Positions 49,345 to 62,092 of a stretch of 64,000 nucleotides of DNA are shown here, one piece after another. Below the pieces are notes generated by a model. That model was not told where the DNA came from. It saw only the letters and a list, made by a program, of their open reading frames with translations, and ran no database searches. The position numbers and the translations under genes are program-made. Source of the DNA: Alisma plantago-aquatica (taxonomy: Eukaryota > Streptophyta > Magnoliopsida > Alismatales > Alismataceae). Position 1 is the first letter of the stretch, and each line of letters begins with the position of its first letter. The DNA lies in contig OY856409.1 of NCBI GenBank assembly GCA_963693085.1, positions 523,597,803-523,661,802 of the forward strand. Direction: 5' to 3'.

Positions 49345-52300
49345 AGAACATGGCCAGAAAGAGAGACTCAGAACACCAACTCCCAATCACCAAGAACCAC
49401 AAATAGTACCCAGGTGCAAGAAGTGAACTCATCAGATTACATTTAGCAGTGAGTGTCCAGTAGGTCCAAGATAAAGCCTTCAACACATTAGAACAGGAAG
49501 ATATTGAAAACAAATAACTAGCTGGCAAACTCATTAGGTGGAATCAGAAACTAAATGAGCCAAGCAAATCCCTAAACAGATAACCGAATGGATCAAGATA
49601 GAACACCTCAAATCATAGAAGCTCCAAGTAATCTTCAAGGCCAAATACAAGACATACACTCTAGAGAACAGAACTCTAGACACAAGCTCAAACCTCAAAA
49701 ATGCCATAAAAGGGAAAAACCAACAACAGACAAGCTCAACCACCAAGATGCCTATTCAACCATAACACTCATGTTCCCTCTAAGCCAAACATGAAGAAAA
49801 CATGTTCAGTAACTTCATAAACTCCGACACACAAGAAACAGAACATAAACCACTATCAAAAAACAAGATATCATTCACGTCATAAGCTAATGAAGAAAGA
49901 GCCCACATCTCAGGGATCACTAGGATAGAACCCATCAAGATCTGCTCTCATAGACTTCTAGATATCTATAGAAGACTTTGAATGACATTCATGAACTCTG
50001 AAGTTCCTCGCCCACCAACACTAATAAAAGATAAGCAGGCATGCACACCTTAATTTAACATTATTAATAGATGAAACCTTAGACCAATTATAAGGCCCAT
50101 AATAATCATTCTTCAAACATGAGATAGACTAGATTTCAGTAATAAAGGAGCACTCAAACAAAATGTGTGAAGTACTTTTATAACCATTTCTGCACAAGAA
50201 ACAAATGAAGGCAAGCTGGACACCTCACCTTCTAGCATAATCCAAGGTAGGAATCTTATTACAAGCCACCTTCCAAGAATCTAGAATTACTTTACTTGGA
50301 CCTTTGCAGCCCCATAACCATACAAAGATATCATTAACTTCATTCATGTCCCTGATAACATTCCACACTGATTTGAGATTAATAATCTCTTTACTTTAAA
50401 AAAGGATGGCATCAGAATCATGAAAGGTAATATCCAACGAAGACAGAAAATCATTAAGATTTTTCAAATTCCTTGAGTTACTAAGGCTTCAGGAGCCATT
50501 AGAAATAATGTTGCTCAAGCTACAATCATGAGAAAACCCTGATTTTGTACAATAAGATTCATTGAAAAAAATCTAAAAGACATTTGCCATTAATCCAAGG
50601 GTCGGTCCAGAGCTTGAACTTCGAGCCATTAACAATACCAAATTTGGTAAAGGAGACCAAAATAGGCCTAACTCTGAGGATGTTATTATATAGCCATGAA
50701 ACATTATTTGAGAATTCAACAAACCAGAAGGAAGTCCCCCTCAAGTACTTCTCACTAATCCACTTGACCCACAAAGAGACCTTCTTCTTTGCAATATCCC
50801 AAGCATTGATAATTAGACACACTTCAGCAATATATCTACTCTTTCTAATACCTAAGCCACCCTCATTCTTAGGTAGAACCACAGTCTCCCATTTGACAAG
50901 ATGAAGGTTATTTTTTGTGTCAGATGACCCCCACAAAAAATCCCTACATATTTTATCATTGTCATCCATAACAGAACAAGGAAGGGGAAAAGAGAACAAC
51001 TAATAAAGATTCAAACTGGAAAGAGTAGATTTGATGAGTTCAAGTATAGCAGCCATAGAAAGAAGATTCAACTTCTAACTCTCCAACTTCCTTTTAATTT
51101 TACCCAAGAGGCTAGCACAATAGTCTTTAGAGAGCTTCCCTATCAAAAGTAGAATTCCAAGATACTTAGAAGGAAGGGAGTATCATCAATATCCAAAGCT
51201 TCTATAATGGAATTACTATCTAAATTTTTACTCATGAAGACAACACTCTTGAAAGAATTTACATGAAGATAAGAGATAACACCAAAATCATAAAAAATCT
51301 TCCTAATATTCCTAGCATTCAGAACATCAGCCTTGGAGAATAACATGAGATCATCGACAAAAATGAGATGAGATACATGCACATCTTTAGAAGCATACAA
51401 GGGAGAAAACTTACCTTTTTTAATAGAAGACTTAATGAGCTCAAAAAGGCCTTGCATAGCAATAAAAAATAGATATGGAGCAATAGGGTCCCCTTGACGA
51501 ATACCATTTAAAGGAGAAAAGGAAGTAGATGGTTCACCATTAATAAGAAATTGATAAGAGGAAGAAGTAAATATCTCTTTGACCCAATTGATCCATCTTA
51601 CATGAAACCACGTCTTAAAAAGAATAGAAAACAAGTATTTTCAACTAACTGGATCATAAGCCTTTGAAATATCCACTTGGATACACATCTTGTTACTTGA
51701 CTTGTTAAAATCACTCCGGATTTCATTTGTAAGGAGGATCGAATCTTTAATACTTCTACCTTTCACAAACACGCATTGATTAATATTAATCAAAGAAGGC
51801 AACCAAGTTTGTAGTTGATTTGCCATAATGTTGGGGATGACCTTGTGCAAGTCATTATAGAGAACAATGGGGCACCAATTATTGATATTAGAAGTGTCTT
51901 CACTCATAGGGATCAAGGATATAAAGGTACATTTTTCTTCTTTGAGCGTTCTACCATTGTTAAAGAATTCTTTAATGGCTAGACAAATATCATTACCTAT
52001 AATGAGCCATGATTTCTTAAGGAAGCAAACATTCAAACCATCAAGCCCAGGCACCTGGTCCTCTTTAAGATTAAAAAAAACTTCATTGATTTCCATCTAA
52101 GAAACATCACCAGTGAGATACTCCTTTTGTTCACTACTGAGAACCAGACCATCCAAATGGAAGGGTCAACCAGAACTAGAGTCTGGAAGGTTAAATAGAC
52201 TAGCATAAAAATTAGTGATGTGATTCCTTATATCATCAATATCATATCTCAAGGTATCTCCAACTAAAATATTTTTGATATGGTTACAATGCCTTCTAGA

Positions 52301-52467
52301 TAGAGGAATAAAAAAACTAAGTATTAGAATTCCCCTCCCTGGTCTGTTGGACACTAGATTTCTGTCTCAAAAAAGATTCTTCATCCAAAATAGCTTGTCT
52401 AGACAATTTCCTTTTCTCAGATGCAACCACTCACAAATCAACATTTAAGGGGTCTAAATCAGATGCC
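49345..52467 (-). pseudogene. L1-type LINE, reverse-transcriptase region, decayed and 5' truncated
   Basis: Reading on the minus strand from about 52430: FLRQKSSVQ and NTKFF-like sequence, then YDIDDIRNHITNFYASLF, DQVPGLDGLN, NINNWCPIVLYNDLHKVI, NQCVFVKGRSIKDSILL and VDISKAYD (52096-51645), GIRQGDPIAPYLFFIAM and FVDDLM (51530-51340; the usual LINE box is FADD), then CRDFLWG, KNEGGLGIRKS and WTDPWINGK (50990-50570). A zinc-binding remnant with FLCRNGYKSTSHILFECSF lies near 50170. Several frame breaks separate these blocks, and no endonuclease domain is present upstream. Host sequence resumes at about 52468. It cannot be active. Confidence 0.85.
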
Positions 52468-52748
52468 ACTTGAGCCTCCTTAGAAGTTGCATTCTATGGA
52501 TCATGACATATCAATATGTCATCCAACGGTTTCTACAGTTTCAACAACTTATCGATTATTATAAAAAATACACACATTCATTCATTTGATGATCTATGGA
52601 TGCCAGATTGTGGTGACTTATGATAACTTATTTGATGGGTATAGATCACATCCATAAGGTAATATTGTTCAGTAGTATTTTACAATCATCATAAATGAAG
52701 ATGGGTACATTTAATCTACAGGTACTCACATAAATATTTCTTTTAGCC

Positions 52749-52820
<72 letters not shown>

Positions 52821-53099
52821 TTGAGCCTCCATAGTAGTTGCATTCTATGGATCATGAGATATATCAATATGTCATCCATCGGTATCTGCAGTTTCAACAA
52901 CTTATCGATTATTATAAAAAATACACCCATTCTTTCATTTGTTGATCTATCGATGCCAGATTGTGGTGACTTATGATAACTTATTTGAGGGGTATAGATC
53001 ACGTCCATAAGGTCAGATTGTTCGGTAGTATTTTACAATCATCATAAATGAAGATGGGTACATTTAATCTACATGTACTCACATAAAATAATTCTTTTA

Positions 53100-53105
<6 letters not shown>
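52468..53105. repeat. 351-bp tandem duplication that includes a (TA)n tract
   Basis: ACTTGAGCCTCC begins both 52468 and 52819, and the following 290 bp are nearly identical (ATTCTATGGATCATGA, GATGCCAGATTGTGGTGAC, TTTTAGCCATATAT). Each unit finishes in a (TA)n tract (52750-52818 and 53104-53150). The second unit starts directly inside the first TA tract. Confidence 0.9.
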
Positions 53106-53150
<45 letters not shown>

Positions 53151-53152
<2 letters not shown>

Positions 53153-53309
53153 GGGCCCATATTTAAAGTGTGCATAGATAACCGCCCCCTCTTTTGTTTA
53201 CTTTTTTTTGAAGTTTCTTACATTACACATGTAGAGGGTTACTTTATATTGCAAATGGTTACTTTTCATGCGTAAATAGTTACATTTGTAACAACTACAA
53301 CAAATATAC

Positions 53310-53312
<3 letters not shown>
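53151..53312. mobile_element. Element D1: 160-bp cassette between (TA)n tracts
   Basis: It starts ATGGGCCCATAT and contains repeated GTTACTTT motifs (about 53202, 53237, 53258 and, weaker, 53279). TA repeats bound it on both sides. No coding capacity. Confidence 0.6.
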
Positions 53313-53352
<40 letters not shown>

Positions 53353-53355
<3 letters not shown>

Positions 53356-53743
53356 AGGCTAGAATACACTCGAGTGTATCTGGAGCGGAATACACTCAAG
53401 TAGTTTTTCATGATGCAATATTTTTTTTGAAAATCTAATCCGTTGATCTTCTTAAACATCTCATGAACAACTCATACGCAAAATTTGAGCACATTTGGAT
53501 ATGTATAGCTCATGTTATGAAGACCGCAAAAATTATGCATTTCAAATTAGTTTCGCGCGTCGATTTTGTTGCCCTTGGATGAGTGACTTACACTCATCCA
53601 AATGGGCTCAAAATTTGTATGTAGCCTAGTTATAGTAAGACGATGAAGATCAGTGGTTTATATTTTGCAAAAAATAGTCTTGATATGCAAACACACTTGA
53701 GTGTATTCATGCGATATGTATACTCGAGTGTATTCTAGCCTGA

Positions 53744-53744
<1 letters not shown>
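53353..53744. mobile_element. Element B2: 392-bp TIR element in (TA)n
   Basis: The terminal inverted repeat is perfect over 23 bp, beginning GTCAGGCTAGAATACACTCG. The length is identical to B1. A central hairpin has stem GGATGAGTG (53577-53585), loop ACTTA and complement to 53599. The left flank is (TA)n (53312-53352). The right flank is (CT)n then (TA)n. Confidence 0.9.
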
Positions 53745-53790
<46 letters not shown>

Positions 53791-53798
<8 letters not shown>

Positions 53799-53932
53799 GT
53801 ATTCGGCCCAGTTTTAATTTTTTATTCTTATAGTTGCTTTTTTATCTAGAGAGTTACTTTTCATACTATATGGCTACCTTTCGGGATGCATAGGTAGCAA
53901 AAATCCAGGCTACCTACCTCACAAAAAATGAA

Positions 53933-53935
<3 letters not shown>
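53791..53935. mobile_element. Element D2: 145-bp cassette between (TA)n tracts
   Basis: It carries AGTTGCTTTTTT, AGTTACTTTTCAT and GGCTACCTTTC at about 20-bp spacing (53832, 53852, 53872) and AGGTAGC/GGCTACCT inverted motifs. TA repeats flank both sides. Confidence 0.6.

Positions 53936-53996
<61 letters not shown>
53936..53996. repeat. (TA)n microsatellite between D2 and A2
   Basis: About 58 bp of TA repeat, ending TGTG before the A2 terminus. Confidence 0.95.
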
Positions 53997-53997
<1 letters not shown>

Positions 53998-54859
53998 GGG
54001 ATATATTGGCTGCCCGCGCGGGTATAGTGATTTGGCTACCCGTGCCTCCGTGTTTTTGATTTTTCAGCTTATTTACGAATGCTGCCACCGTCTTCTCCTG
54101 GCCCTCTTTGCGCCGCGCAGCCGGGTGTTCCCGCTTGGTCACAAGCTCGTCTTCCTCTCGTGTTACTTCTGCCAGTTTTAGGTGCTCCTCCTCCACTGCT
54201 CCATTCTCTCCTCCACCGCGTAGCCAGGTGTTCCCTCATTCCCTCGACTGCACTCGAGGCGAGTTGGTGGCATATCCACAACTGTAGACTTGGTGACGAC
54301 ATATCCACAACTGAGATCGGAGGTTTGCTCCTTCTCTGCTGCTCCCTTCTCTCCTCCACCACGCAGCTAGGTGTTCCCTCATTCTCTCTACTGCACTTAA
54401 ACCGAGTTGGTGGCATATCCACAACCGTAGACCTGGTGACATCATATCCACAACTGAGATCAGAGGTTTGCTTTACAGAATCTTCAATCTAAGAGAGAAG
54501 AGTAGCGGAGACTCTAGGCGAACAAGGTAATCCTCTTATTCGTTGATGATCTGGCGTCAAACATTGCTTCCAACCTTAGCAATATCCCAACTACCCACTG
54601 TAAAGAGGTCCATTTGATATGTACCATCGTCGTATGGGCTCTATTTGCCCCAAATCGTTGTTCAACCTGTTGTGTGTCCGATGAGGTCAGTAGTCTCCAG
54701 TTGTCCACACAACCAAGCCCCATTGCACGACTTCTAGGGATTTGAACTTATTGTGGATTTGAAATTATTCTGTTGCTTTTGAAATTATTCTGAAGAAGTT
54801 GCTGCTATGGTGGATTTGAAATTATTCTGCTGTGTTTGGACTTGATGCTGCTGCTGCAT

Positions 54860-55655
54860 TTGTATTGGTGCTTCTGGATTTGTAATGGAACTGCTGGATT
54901 TGTAATGGTCCTTTCTGGATTTATACTGGTGCTTATGGATTTGTAATGGAACTGCTGGATTTGTACTGGTGCTTCTGGATTTGTAATGGAACTGCTAGAT
55001 TTGTAATGGAACTGCTGGATTTTTAATGGAAACGCCAGATTTGTAATGGTCATTTCTGCATTTGTACTGGTGCTTCTGGATTTGTAATGAAACTGCTAGA
55101 TTTGTAATGGTCCTTTTTGCATTTGTACTGGTGCTTCTGGATTTGTAATGGAACTACTGGATCTGTAGTGGTCCTTTTTGCATTTGTACTGGTGCTTCTG
55201 GATTTGTAATGGAACTGCTGGATTTATAATGGTCCTTTCTGGATTTGTACTGGTGTTTATGGATTTGTAATGGAACAGCTGGATATGTAATGGTCCTTTC
55301 TGGATTTGTACTGGTGCTTATTGATTTGAAATATAATGTAACTGTGTTGAGTGAGACTTATATACTTCTTCGATTTTATAATGGCATATGTGCCCTGGGT
55401 TCTTATGTGCTTGACTTATATACTTCTTCCTTTTGTTTGTGTTTGTATCAAATTCAACTGTGTTGGACGGCCTGCTACATTTGTAATGTTCTGTTGGGTT
55501 TGCAATGGAGTTGTTGGATTCGTAATGGTGTTGTTGGGTTTATCATTGTGTTGTTGGGTTTGTTATAGAGTTGTTGGCTTTGTAATGGTGTTGTTGGGTT
55601 TGTAATTGTGTTTTTGGGTTTGTAATTGTGTTGTTGGGTTTGTAATAAAATTGAT
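54860..55655. repeat. A2 minisatellite of GGATTTGTAATGG units
   Basis: This matches 19310-20070 of A1 with different unit counts and order, so the array has changed since the two copies separated. Confidence 0.85.
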
Positions 55656-56098
55656 GGATTCATATGTGTACCTGAACGAATGGGTTAGCTCTTCCTGAAA
55701 GATCCATAATGACTTGAGGCCTCAAAACATAATGAAAATCTATAAGAAAATTGTATTGATTTGCACATTGAGACTTGTTATCATCTGTCTGATGATTAAG
55801 TTTTATTGCATTAACATATAGATCAATCAAATTTTTTTCTTATAGATCATTCAGATGATCATATGTATAACTGCCATCTAAAGAACTGCTATTACTACCA
55901 AGATCGGCATTTTAGAGGAAAAAAAGGATTAACAAGCTTCGGAGAAATGACTGACTTGATCAGAGGCAAAGGATGACAGATACTATATTACATAAAGAAA
56001 AGAAACGATAGTCGTACATTAACCCATCTGTACAAGAATCTGCAGAATTTTTGGATCGAAGTCAAAAATGCTTTTCCTGACAGTAACAAAGTATTACA

Positions 56099-59000
56099 CT
56101 AGAATCTGCATGTCTTCCCCTTTGACTCTGGCATGTCTTCATTGCTGCCCTTTGACAGTTTCATTTCTTCAATGACCCCCTTTGACTCTTGCATGTCTTC
56201 ACTGCTTCCCTTTGACACTTTCATTTCTTCAATACTCCCCTTTGACTCTTGCATTTCTTCAATGCTCTTTAATTTCCCAAATGTCATCATCTTGTGAAAT
56301 ATATCACCTCATATTACCGGCATGTCTTGGTTTGTAAAGGTCATACTATGTCCATTAACTAAGCATTCCAAATATTTCATAACAAACACGCCACAATCCA
56401 CCTCATTTTCTGCCTGTTGTGGGAAGTCAACATATTCAACTTCCCATTTCGACATCTGACTCCCTCTATCAGACATTCCTCTTAAGTATTCCAATAGCCA
56501 TCCAACCTAAAACAAAATAACATATCTATGTCATAAAATGTATTTACTTTACAATCTTGTGAATAATTTTCTTCAAAAAATGCTTGATACTTACCCATCT
56601 TTGCACCTCTCTTTTGTAAGTTGAGTTTCTAGAAAGAGAGTTAAATGCCCTAAATTTCTGTTGTATGAAATTAGCTTCCAATAGATGCCAATGCGTGTCA
56701 TTGTTTAGAATAGTGAACAATGAATCCATCTTATCAAAATCACTTGGTCTGATGTTGAACAGACTTGGTAGTTCACTTATTATGTCCACTGTAATGCTCT
56801 GCACACCCATGTGTATTTTTTGCTGCAAGAAACACAAATTTACATCAGTACATAATTTACACAAGCAATGCCATTAGTCTATAAATTTACATTATTACAT
56901 AAACTCTGCTTGTAGTTCATTCTTATCGGGACATATGTTTTCAAGCAATGCCATTTGATTGATTTCTTTCTTTTCTTACTAGAAGTTGCTTTGAACGTGT
57001 CCATAAAGCTGTCAATCACCTGTTCATTATAACTGAACATTAGTACATAATTTACATGGAAACTTTGTATCTGTATTAGATCTTGAGGTGTCAACGTTAC
57101 AGGGGATTCAATCATTTGGTTCTTAAAAAGCAGCCTTGATAGTTGTTTTCCTGTGCACCATGTTTCATTTCTGAAATGCCATTCCCTTCTTGACCTATAG
57201 AACAAAAGTTAGCCAAATATATTAAATAAGGTTGAGTATATGTATGTATCACATAATTATTCTCTTGTCTTCTATTACACTTCATCGATATTTTCCTTGA
57301 AGTTCTTTACTTCTTCTTTCCACTGATCACCCTTGAAGTGTTCATATCCAATGAAGTTTACATTCCTTTCCTGTATATATGTTAGATTACAAAGATTATA
57401 AATATTTGTTTGCACTTCCTGTAGAACAAGGAAAGATGAATTTATCTTACCACTGGCTCCCTTCTAATAGTTACATTTTCTTCAATGCTTCCAAGTCTTG
57501 AATTTAGTTTTTTTCTTCTTCTTGGAAAACATCTTCATTTCCTTCTTTTCTGGTGCAGGTGTTTTTTGTTTCCCTGCTACTGGATCTTCTTTTATTGATG
57601 GAGGTGTATGTTCTACAGAGATGAAATGCAGTGGAGTGTACTGTGGTGATTCCTCTGTAGAACTGAATTGTCTCTTAAAAGTTTTGTTCTCTTCCTCCAA
57701 TTCATGAACCCTTACTTTCAACTTCTTGTTTTCCTCCATTACCTCAACAAAACTTGTGAAGGCATTCATTGAGCACATCTCCTTGTGCTTTGCTAGATCA
57801 TCCTTAAGACACTTGACTCTATCTACCAAGTTGTCATATCTTATGCCAGGCTCTTCATCTAACTGTTTTCTTTTTCCTTTGACTCCACATTGGCCCTCCC
57901 TTGGTGCATGCACTTGAACTTGAAGTGTGGGAACTTTTTTCCATGTGATGTAAAATGAGATATCTTTTAACTCTTTGATCACTTCCCAGTCATCACTATT
58001 GTCCACCTTCATCTTTTTTAGAACATGTATGGACTATAAAAAAAGATAATGTTTCAGTAATACTTTTGTAGTTTATGTAATGAAGACAAAGCTTATGTAA
58101 TTCGAAACATGAAAACTGTAATAGAGACAATGTGTTGGAAATATAAGAGTGTAGTTTTTAATGCAGACAGAGGTTATGTAATTATAAACATGAAGATTGT
58201 AACATAGACAATGGTTCAGTAATATAAGAACGTAGTTTGTAATGGAGACAGAGGTTATGTAATTGTAAACATGAAGACTGTAATCGAGACAATGGTTCAG
58301 TAATACAAGAACGTAATTTTGTAATGGAGACAGAGGTTATGTAATTGTAAACATGAAGACTGTAACAGAGACAATGGTTCAGTAATACAAGAACATAGTT
58401 TGTAATGGAGAAATAGGTTATGTAATTGTAAACATGAAGACTATAAAAGAGACAATGGTTCAGTAATATAAGAACGTAGTTTGTAATGGAGACAGAGGTT
58501 CAGTAATACAAGAACATAGTTTTTAATGGAGATAGAGGTTATGTAATATGAACTTTTTACCTCATCTTTTCCTATTACTGACATTTCTTTTGTCCTATTC
58601 ACTGGAGCTTCCCATTTCTTAATCCTCGACTTCACATTCTTGTATTTGGGTTCGGCAATGTTTGTCATCTCCAGTGCCCAAACCTACACTCAATCTTTTG
58701 TAGTTAGTACATTTTCAATTTGATTGTCTTACTTACGAAGGAAAAACTAAAAAGTAAATATGGTTTTCATACTTACATATAAGCAGACCATACAACCGGT
58801 GGCATAAAGGGTCTTCTTCGTCATCATTTCACCTGATCTCCTTGTCCTAATCTGTCCTTTCATGAACTCCATCCGCTGGAAAATTTGCTTGTGTACCAGC
58901 TTTGCCCAATTTAGGGATGGAGTTGTCGTCACATCATTGAGATAATGCAATATATATAGCAGTGCTTTGTACCCTGTGTCTGGTAAAAGGAATGTGACCA

Positions 59001-59939
59001 TGAGGTACAACATCCAACACCTACACATATTTTGGCAATCAAGCTCAGTATCACCAGTCATCATTCTTTGCCATGTCGTGGCAAGGTTTTCCTTGTGAAG
59101 CAGCTCAAGTTCCTTCATCCTTTTCTCCTGAAATGCCTGCTTCCTCTCTTCCTTGTTTGTCATCTTGGAAAAATTTTCCTCCCCAAACATCTCCTCCCCA
59201 ACCTTCCTAACTACCTCTGAGTTCTTGATCGACACTATATCAATGCCTGCATATGGTATTCCTAGTAAGACACCAACATCTTATACTGTCATACTCACTG
59301 TTAAACCCTTCTCCAATTCAAACTCATCACCACCAACATATTTCTCAATTATGTCCTGTAAAACTACAGTTTCAGCTTTTAGCAGTGGCATATTGATTAA
59401 GTTGGCAAATGTTGTACTCTTCATCATTTTAAGCTGATTCTCACTGAAAACTAGTCCATTAAGGATTTGGATATATCCATTGATGTAACACTGATGATTT
59501 AAAAATTGAATAGCTGCATTTGTATTACAAAAGATTCATTTCGGGTAATGGAGACATAGTTTATGTAATTCTAAACATGAAAACTGTAACAGAGACAATG
59601 TTTTAGTAATACAAGAAGATAGTTTCTATTGGAGACAAAGTTTATGTAATTCAAGACATGAAAACTATAAGGGAGATACTGTTTCAGTAATACAAGGGAG
59701 ATAATGTTTCAATTATGGTCATTATATCTTTTAGATATAAGGGGCAAACAGACCCTCAGGGCCAATCAACTCCCATCTTTTAAATTTTAAACTAGACTAA
59801 CAATAGCTTGATTTGTAGAACAAATCATTACACACGATCCAACTCAATGTTGCATTTTGTAGAACAAATCATTACACACAAGAGCTGAAAGCAAACTCAA
59901 TGTAGCATTTACCTCGGGATTTACTGACCAATCCTCCAT
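56099..59939 (-). pseudogene. Ulp1-like gene of A2, disabled copy
   Basis: Same exon order as the A1 gene: start MEDW (59939), mobile-domain-like exon (about 59520-58747), small exon ending GKDEV, coiled-coil exon (58012-57482), and Ulp1 exons with HWHLL, AFNSLS and ENEVDCGVFVMKYLECL. A stop interrupts the last exon after QDMPVI (about 56309), and another stop precedes GILLGIPYAG in the mobile-domain exon (QDVG context, about 59283). The Asn in place of the catalytic Asp is shared with A1. The C-terminal ESKG repeat is shorter. Confidence 0.75.
58070..58545. repeat. A2 81-bp minisatellite
   Basis: The same GAACGTAGTTTGTAATGGAG units as A1 (near 58230, 58310, 58391 and 58474), with small length changes that break the 81-bp register once. 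Confidence 0.85.
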
Positions 59940-60631
59940 CATAAGTCCCCCCTTCATCGTTAGCTATACCCTCAGCGTCAGCCCTGCCTTCATCATCAGC
60001 TATACCCTCAGCGTCAACCCTTCATCCAGAATCAACACTACCTTCATCGTCAGCTCTTCCTCCAGGGTCGACCCTTCCTCCAGAGTCATCACTTGCTTCA
60101 TCTTTAGTAGACACGACTCTTTTGGAAATGACATTTCATTTTCTCCCTTTCTGCTTACCCTTAGATTTCCTCAAAGCTGTGGAGTTAGCCCTTGCTTCAT
60201 CAATGACCATATCTTGAGCGTCGACAATTGCCTCAGTCTTGCTTTCATCAATGACCAAAGCTTCAGTAGACACGACTCATCTAGAAACAACATTCCGTTT
60301 TCCCCCTTTCTACTTGCCTTAGATTTCCTCATAGCTGTGATTTGAATGGGGAAAGAGGGAGCAGGGTAATGGAAGGAAGAGGGAGCAGGGTAGGGTTGAA
60401 GTTCAAGGAAGATCGCCTTCGCCAACGCCTTCTCTGCGGAATCGCCTCCGTAGCGTCTTCTTCGCCTGCGGCGTGTCCCTACCAAAATGAATAGGAGGGG
60501 CGCAGGTAGTAGCGTCACTCTAAAGAGGGCCAGGAGAAGACGGTGGTAGAATTTGTAAACAAGGTGGAAAATAAAAAAACACGGAGGCACGAGTAGCCAA
60601 ATCACTGTACCCACGCGGGCAGCCAATATAT

Positions 60632-60633
<2 letters not shown>

Positions 60634-60713
<80 letters not shown>

Positions 60714-60731
60714 TAGAGAGAGAGAGAGAGA
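60634..60731. repeat. (TA)n plus (GA)n microsatellite
   Basis: About 76 bp of TA, then AGATAG(AG)n, joining A2 directly to B3. Confidence 0.95.
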
Positions 60732-61124
60732 GTCAGGCTAGTGTACATTTAAGTGTACTGGAGGCACTATACACGTCAGTTATTTTTAAAGATGCAGTAA
60801 ATTTTTAAAAAATCTAAAACATTGATCTTCTTAAATATCTTAAGAACATACTATATAATAAATTTAAGCTCATTTTGACACTTATAGGTCGTGCATCTAA
60901 AAGAGGAAAAAATCATGCATTTCAATTAGTTTTGTGCGTCAATTTTGTTGTCCTTAGATGAGTGACTTACACTCATCCAAATGAGCTAAAATTTTGTATG
61001 TGGCCTATTATTATTGTAACCATACAAATTAATGGATTAGATTTTAGAAAAACATATTCTAGATAGGCAAACACCATTGGAGTGTACAACATGATCTGTA
61101 TACTTGAGTGTATTCTAGCCTAAC
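60732..61124. mobile_element. Element B3: 393-bp diverged TIR element in (TA)n
   Basis: It starts GTCAGGCTAGTGTACATTTAAG and ends ACTTGAGTGTATTC followed by TAGCCTAAC. Conserved blocks include GATGAGTGACTTACACTCATC and TGTATACTTGAGTGTATT. The left flank is (GA)n, the right flank is (CT)n then (TA)n. It is more diverged than B1 and B2 but the same length within 1 bp. Confidence 0.85.
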
Positions 61125-61145
61125 CCTCTCTCTCTCTCTCTCTTT

Positions 61146-61183
<38 letters not shown>

Positions 61184-61215
61184 TGTATATATATGTATAT
61201 ATATACATATATATA

Positions 61216-61560
61216 GTGTATGGATCCAGTGAGAAACGTGCTACAGTCAGAGCATTAGAGGCATTTACATAACTATTTAGTCATACCCTGTTTTTTATAT
61301 TCAACCTTATGATTATGCATATATATATATATACATATTTTACATCCAACGATCAACCTGAAGCTCAATATGGAGCCTAGGAAAGTATTCACTTGTTGTT
61401 CATGTAATACAAGTCCTACAAGGATGTAATTTTGTAGGAAGATATATAATATGATATATTTTATTCTATATGGTTAGATTATGAAATTGATCATGGTACG
61501 AAGCTATATAAATGCCTCTCATGCTCTCATCAAGATATGTTTGTCAATGGATCATTGTCA
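61216..61560. mobile_element. Element E2: 345-bp TIR element between (TA)n tracts
   Basis: The left arm GATCCAGTGAGAAAC with AGAGGCATTTACATAACT pairs with the right end in reverse complement, GATCCATTGACAAAC with AGAGGCATTTATATAGCT, over about 55 bp. TA-rich repeats flank both sides. The right-end sequence is the closest match to the start of E1. Confidence 0.65.
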
Positions 61561-61737
61561 TATATATATACACATAAATCTACATGAATATATAGATATT
61601 ATATACATCTCTACATATATACATATATATACATATTTATGTGCATATATATAACATATAATCATATGTAATTATATATAGTTATATATATATATTTATG
61701 TTCATATATATAATATATAATCATATCTATATATCTA

Positions 61738-61809
<72 letters not shown>

Positions 61810-61895
61810 CATACATATATACATATATATACACATATAGATGTGAATGTACATATAAAGATATGTTTATATATATAGATTCATACATACATACA

Positions 61896-61927
<32 letters not shown>

Positions 61928-62024
61928 CATACATACATATATATATGTATGTATGTATGTATATTTATATAGATATACATATATATGTATATATATATCT
62001 ATATATATATCACTCTCTCTCTCT

Positions 62025-62090
<66 letters not shown>
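61561..62090. repeat. Complex TA/CATA/TATG microsatellite region
   Basis: TA tracts (61740-61802 and 62029-62090), (CATA)n (61886-61925) and (TATG)n (61945-61962) alternate. The ORFs of about 150-170 codons across it encode only Tyr-Ile repeats and are not genes. Confidence 0.9.

Positions 62091-62092
<2 letters not shown>

Larger units (their letters stand above)
53997..60633 (-). mobile_element. Element A2: 6.6 kb second copy of the Ulp1 TIR element
   Basis: The ends GGGGATATATTGGCTGCCC and, in reverse complement, GGATATATTGGCTGCCC lie inside (TA)n tracts at 53936-53994 and 60634-60710. The terminal inverted repeats are about 110 bp (53997-54110; 60525-60633). It is colinear with A1 throughout except for the tandem block at 20527-20878, which it lacks. 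Its internal arrays match those of A1: the duplicated leader (54180-54480), the GGATTTGTAATGG array (54860-55650) and the 81-bp array (58070-58545). Confidence 0.88.
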
